This document shows, piece by piece, positions 60,530 through 64,000 of a DNA stretch of 64,000 bases (positions within the stretch are counted from its first letter, which is position 1; every line of letters starts with the position of its first letter). The stretch lies in assembly GCF_030445035.2 (NCBI RefSeq), contig NC_080677.1, positions 7,564,001 to 7,628,000 of the forward strand, written 5' to 3'. The stretch is from Dasypus novemcinctus (Eukaryota; Chordata; Mammalia; Cingulata; Dasypodidae). Both the position numbers and the translations under genes were made by a program. A model generated the notes under the pieces. The model was not told the origin of the DNA. It worked only from the letters and a program-made list of their open reading frames with translations, and did no database searches.

Positions 60530-61010
60530 GATGTGAAGTCAGACCCAAAAGGACAAAGGTTTCGTGATCTCACGGATTTAAAACATTTAGAATTAGCAAA
60601 CTCATAGGTTGGAATCTAGAATATAAATTACCAGGGGATGGAGTGGGGATAGGGAATGGGAAGTCAAGGCTTAAACTGTACAGGGTTCCTTTTTGAAATG
60701 ATGTAAATGTTTCAGTATGGGATGGTGGTGATGGGAGCACAACATGGTAAACCCAATTAACAGCACCGAATACTTGTGTGTGTGAATAAAAGAGGAAACG
60801 TTACATTGTATATATGGTAACAGAATAAAATTTTTGTTTAAATCCATGGAATTGCCTTATACAAACAGTGACCCTAAGTTAAACCCTGGACTCGAGTTAA
60901 TAGTACAATTATAAAAATGTGCTTTCATCAGTTGTAACAAATGCTCCACATCCATGCAGGATGTGTTAATTATAGGTATATGGAAACCCTGTATTTTATG
61001 CATGATTAGG
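60530..61010 (+). mobile_element. L1 3'-end fragment
   Basis: The same 3' UTR as at about 30850-31320: 'gatctcacggatttaaaaca', 'gggatggtggtgatgggagc', 'aaagaggaaacgttacattg' and 'attttatgcatgattaggga'. Confidence 0.75.
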
Positions 61011-62057
61011 GATGTGCTCTCTGCCAGGAAAGAGCATACCATCCGACAGCAGAAAGGTGAAGATGCAAATATGCCATGGTTTTTCACGCCCGTTTCCTTC
61101 ACATGCACTCTTTCTCGCCTACACTCCTTTCTGATTTCTCGGGAACCTGAACCTTACTCCTCCTTTAAGTGCCACGCACTCACACCGGAGCCTTCAGATG
61201 CTGTGCTCCCGTGCAGTCACGGTACAGTGTCCTTCATAGCTAAGCAGCATCTTCTTCACGCCTGCATCCCTTTCGGCATACCAGGCCTCCGTCACAGAGC
61301 AGGTGCTGAGAAAGGGTTAGCTGGAATGGACCATGTACGTGTTCCTCTCTCAACTTCCTTTCTGCTATGACATAGCTTATATTTCACTTGTTTTATAATA
61401 TCAGTGGTTTTAAGTTAATTCATTTTTTGGAGTCTTATGGTACCTGAGGACAAAGTTAAAAAATGAAACAAGTAATTCTGAGGAACAGAATGAGCTACAA
61501 AATAGAAATGTCATAATTTTTGGAGTTCAGTAAGTAAATATGCGCTAACCTGGACACAATGATTTTTGCTAACAAGTTGCTCAACAACCCGCATTTCTAT
61601 GTGAGTGCTCAGCACAGCTTGGCCAGTGTCTCCGGCAGGGTCATAAAAGGAACTTGCCTTTTAATGTCTGGCACCACCCAAACGCACCGCTTTGCTAAGA
61701 GTTGCTTCATCAAAGATCCTCCTCCCATCTAAATATTAAGAGCATACACATCTAGAAATGGAGCAGATGGAACCAGGGGACCCAAGGAAGCAGCTGCGGC
61801 ACGTTTCCAAAGCTCGGCGAGCCCCTGGGGAAATCAGCTTGATGCCATAGCTGAGGTGGGTGGGGTGGGGAGCGCACAACCTCCCACCGCAGTCAAACCA
61901 ACGGGCTGGGATTGAGGGCAGATGCGATTGGGTATGGACTCATGTCGATGCTGGCCGTGGCAAAACTCAAGGTTAAATATTAACATCTCCATTGAATTCG
62001 ACCTTGAAAATGAGCCTGTCGGTGCTCTGGGAAGAGATTTGTTGCTGAAATACTTAC

Positions 62058-62234
62058 AGCATCCTCTACTGAACCAATTAGCTTGTTGAAAATATCCGTC
62101 TCATTGGAGGAGTCCGGCGGGCACACCAGTCCCAGGAAACTGTCCCAGATTCTGGAGCTCTGAGGAAGCAGAGGGGCTTCCTGCGCAGGAAAGTATCCAC
62201 TGAGGCACAGGTCGGTAATGTTCTTCATCAGCAG
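62058..62234 (-). CDS. ABCA13: ABCA13 coding exon (about exon 13)
   Basis: A 177-nt exon of exactly 59 codons (phase 0 at both ends). The acceptor is a classic pyrimidine tract, CTTTAATCTTTCAG, and the donor is GATGCT|GTAAGT, a near-consensus site. The peptide opens LLMKNITDLCLSGYFPAQEA and ends NKLIGSVEDA, with sequons NIT and NET and two cysteines that could form a disulfide in the lumenal domain. The open frame runs past both ends, but the splice sites define the exon. Because the length is a multiple of three in phase 0, skipping it would not shift the frame. Confidence 0.85.
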
Positions 62235-62487
62235 CTGAAAGATTAAAGAGAGCACAGAGAAGGATAACATTTAGACAGGCTTCGAGGTGCTCTCCTGGGA
62301 CAAGGAAAATACAAATAGAAGTGAGCAGCAATAAGAACTTGGAAATGAAACAAAATTCTTCCCAAACATGCCTATATTCTCTTTATTTTGCTAACACAAC
62401 TCACAATAGGAGAAAAATTGAATATTGCATGAGTTTCTTGAATTCTTTATGAAAATTGCTTATTTATAATCCACTGCTGTGGCATAC

Positions 62488-62588
62488 CTGCTTTAACTCC
62501 AGAAAGAACGTGTCCATTTCCAGTTTCAGTTGGCCAGATCCGCCCAGTTTAGAATCATTCACTGATGTCTCCAGGCGAAAGAAGATTT
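62488..62588 (-). CDS. ABCA13: ABCA13 coding exon (about exon 12)
   Basis: A 101-nt exon between acceptor GTCATAG and donor AAGCAG|GTATGC. It starts with two bases (AA) that complete the Glu codon begun by the leftover G of the exon at 63352-63479, and ends in phase 0. The 33 following codons are open: IFFRLETSVNDSKLGGSGQL, then KLEMDTFFLELKQ. There is one possible N-glycosylation site (NDS). The helical LELKQ end runs directly into LLMKNITDL of the next exon. Perfect phase agreement on both sides supports a functional splice chain. It belongs to the large extracellular/lumenal loop of ABCA13. Confidence 0.82.
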
Positions 62589-63351
62589 CTATGACATTGA
62601 TAAATCGATTTATTATTCAACCAAGATAGGCTGTTCCAAATTTGACTTCGACGCATAGACATGAATCAACAAACTAAATTCTGAAAACATCCATTTCAGT
62701 AAACTTGGCCTATCATCTATTTGTTTTTATCTTCCTTAGAGATAAAAACTGGAAAAAATCATTTTAATGCCATTTTATCCATTCTGAAGGCCCCTAAGCA
62801 TGGAGTCTTGGTTATTGATGAGTTTTACTTCAAAATCAGCATTCCTCCCTCATTTATTCCTCACCACTCTGAGAAGATAAGAAACCCCCAGCCCACCAGG
62901 ACAAAAGGGCAAATCTGCTAATGGGCCCCTTGGAAGGGGCAGAAGCCACAACATCCATCCTAGTCAGTGGAAGTTCAAAGGGGGTGTTGTGCAAACCTGC
63001 CCAGTGCCAAGGAGCAGAGGGGACGAGCAAAGAATAAACTTGAATCAGAGCAGTGCTCTCTGGTCCCTTAGAATGCGATAATCACACTCTGAACCCAGAG
63101 CCTGTTATAGGGATGATTCAGCACAAAAGAACTCTTTCTTCATTGCAGCAGCTTAATTAATTTACTCAGCCTTGGCTGCATTGGAATTATCCTAGACATC
63201 ATCGTAACAAAGTATAAACAGATATACACTATCAGCCTAACATCTGCAAAAGTTACAAAGCTGTCAGTGGCAGGCCCACTTTGCAAGGAATTTCATGTTT
63301 GCTTGTTTGCTCTTAGTAAGTCAGTGACAAATAACGCCAGCGCCAGCTCAC
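62489..63351 (-). other. ABCA13 intron 11 (includes unannotated sequence 62589-63351)
   Basis: Mixed-composition intron with no recognised repeat or open frame. The short plus-strand open frame near 62721-62921 has no coding character. The true intron is 62589-63351. Confidence 0.5.
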
Positions 63352-63479
63352 CTTGGACGAATCGCAGAAGCTGGGCTAGCACATTCTGGAGAGCGCCATC
63401 CAGGTGAAGAAGTCTCTGCACACCAGGCCACTGGGGCAGATTTTGCAGCGCGCTCTGCAGTTTCAGCAGATGCAGTAAT
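63352..63479 (-). CDS. ABCA13: ABCA13 coding exon (about exon 11), first extracellular domain
   Basis: This is the most upstream exon visible, 128 nt on the minus strand. The acceptor is a pyrimidine stretch ending CCCTCAG and the donor is CCAAG|GTGAG. The first base completes a codon from an exon outside the window. Then 42 codons are open, a leucine-rich amphipathic helix segment containing [20 protein letters not shown] and ending LLRFVQ. One base (G) is left over and pairs with the AA that opens the next exon to give Glu. ABCA13 is a giant ABC-A transporter thought to move lipid in intracellular vesicles; this part would lie on the lumenal/extracellular side. The assignment comes from phase continuity with the downstream exons and the giant exon. 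The exon number is inferred by counting back from exon 17. Confidence 0.8.
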
Positions 63480-64000
63480 CTGAGGGCAGAAATAAATGAA
63501 TAAAATCAAACGGAAAGCGGTTCCAGGTGCTACCTTGGGAATTGAAAATTCCGTTCTGAGAAAAATATTCCACTGCTTTGGGAAGTGTGTTCACAGACCG
63601 CAAGTTCCACTTCTTACATATATAACCAGGTTGCCAACAAACTGCAATTCTTGTATCTACTTACTTTAGGATAATTTTTAGGTACTGAATATAGAATATT
63701 TCTTCACTCAAACCTAAGGAAATAATATATTCCTAGTAGTGTGTCAAAGAGGGGGAGATTAGGATTAAGTTCCAGACCAGATTTAAAAACAATACCCTGA
63801 AGCCTCCACTTATGAGGCAGAGGAAACTATTTTAAGAAGAGTTTCAGAAAGTCCAGGCAGTGCGTGGTGGAACATAATATCATTAAAGAGGTCGCAACGA
63901 GGCAAACGAGCGGCACAGGTCAGATTCTCAGAGGCCAGAGAGAGGACAACCTGTCAGACAGCTTGATGCCAAGAGAGCATTAGGCAAAGGGGCTAGAAGT
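63480..64000 (-). other. ABCA13 intron 10 (partial)
   Basis: Sequence upstream of the first visible exon, running to the window edge. No exon or repeat is recognised. Confidence 0.5.

Larger units (their letters stand above)
59710..62057 (-). other. ABCA13 intron 13
   Basis: Intron between the exons at 62058 and 59709. It holds an L1 3'-end fragment (about 60530-61010) and a probable MaLR-like LTR (about 59985-60445), listed separately. The remainder, 61020-62057, is unique-looking sequence in which I see no exon, RNA gene or known repeat. Confidence 0.6.

Noticed and set aside
1..64000. CRISPR arrays, operons, ribosome binding sites, prophage
   Set aside because: The sequence is a mammalian intron-rich locus. 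The direct repeats present are target duplications, SINEs and LINE units.

Overview
The window is AT-rich, repeat-dense placental-mammal DNA. It carries at least seven tRNA-derived DAS-type SINEs plus shorter relatives, the lineage-typical SINE of Xenarthra (armadillos, sloths, anteaters), so the organism is a xenarthran. I cannot tell armadillo from sloth. The content is one host gene on the minus strand, ABCA13 (giant ABCA-subfamily lipid transporter), plus retroelements and one processed pseudogene inside its introns. The window covers only part of the gene, encoding much of the huge first extracellular/lumenal domain. No membrane segments or nucleotide-binding domains lie here.

Layout, in transcription order (high to low coordinates), numbering the giant exon as exon 17 as in human: exon 11 (63352-63479), exon 12 (62488-62588), exon 13 (62058-62234), exon 14 (59504-59709), exon 15 (58162-58301), a 39 kb intron, exon 16 (18694-18808), exon 17 (12540-17321, 4782 nt, no stop codon), a decayed exon 18 (about 9230-10668) and a probable exon 19 (4072-4181). 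Every exon except 18 has GT-AG borders and an open frame, and each junction phase fits the next exon. Exon 18 is open for its first ~180 codons, then has net frameshifts and about nine in-frame stops. Exon 17 ends in the phase that exon 19 needs, so skipping exon 18 would keep the frame. This contrast, an intact 1593-codon exon beside a ruined neighbour, is the most interesting signal here.

The 39 kb intron (18.8-58.2 kb) is a nest of retroelements. An old L1 (about 18.94-31.15 kb, plus strand) is split by a near full-length processed FOXO1 pseudogene (21260-26450, 13-bp target duplication) and by a truncated L1/HAL1-type 3' end. It is followed by a second broken L1, a tandemly duplicated ORF1-only (HAL1-like) element at 37.4-41.4 kb, L1 3' ends with ~233-bp tandem units, DAS SINEs, MaLR-like LTRs and another HAL1-like element at 50.9-53.5 kb. 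All the SINEs, the recognisable LINEs and the FOXO1 copy are on the plus strand, antisense to ABCA13.

Limits: exon numbers and repeat family names rest on remembered family consensus. No alignment was run. The outer introns (1-4071 and 63480-64000) show no exon I can support.
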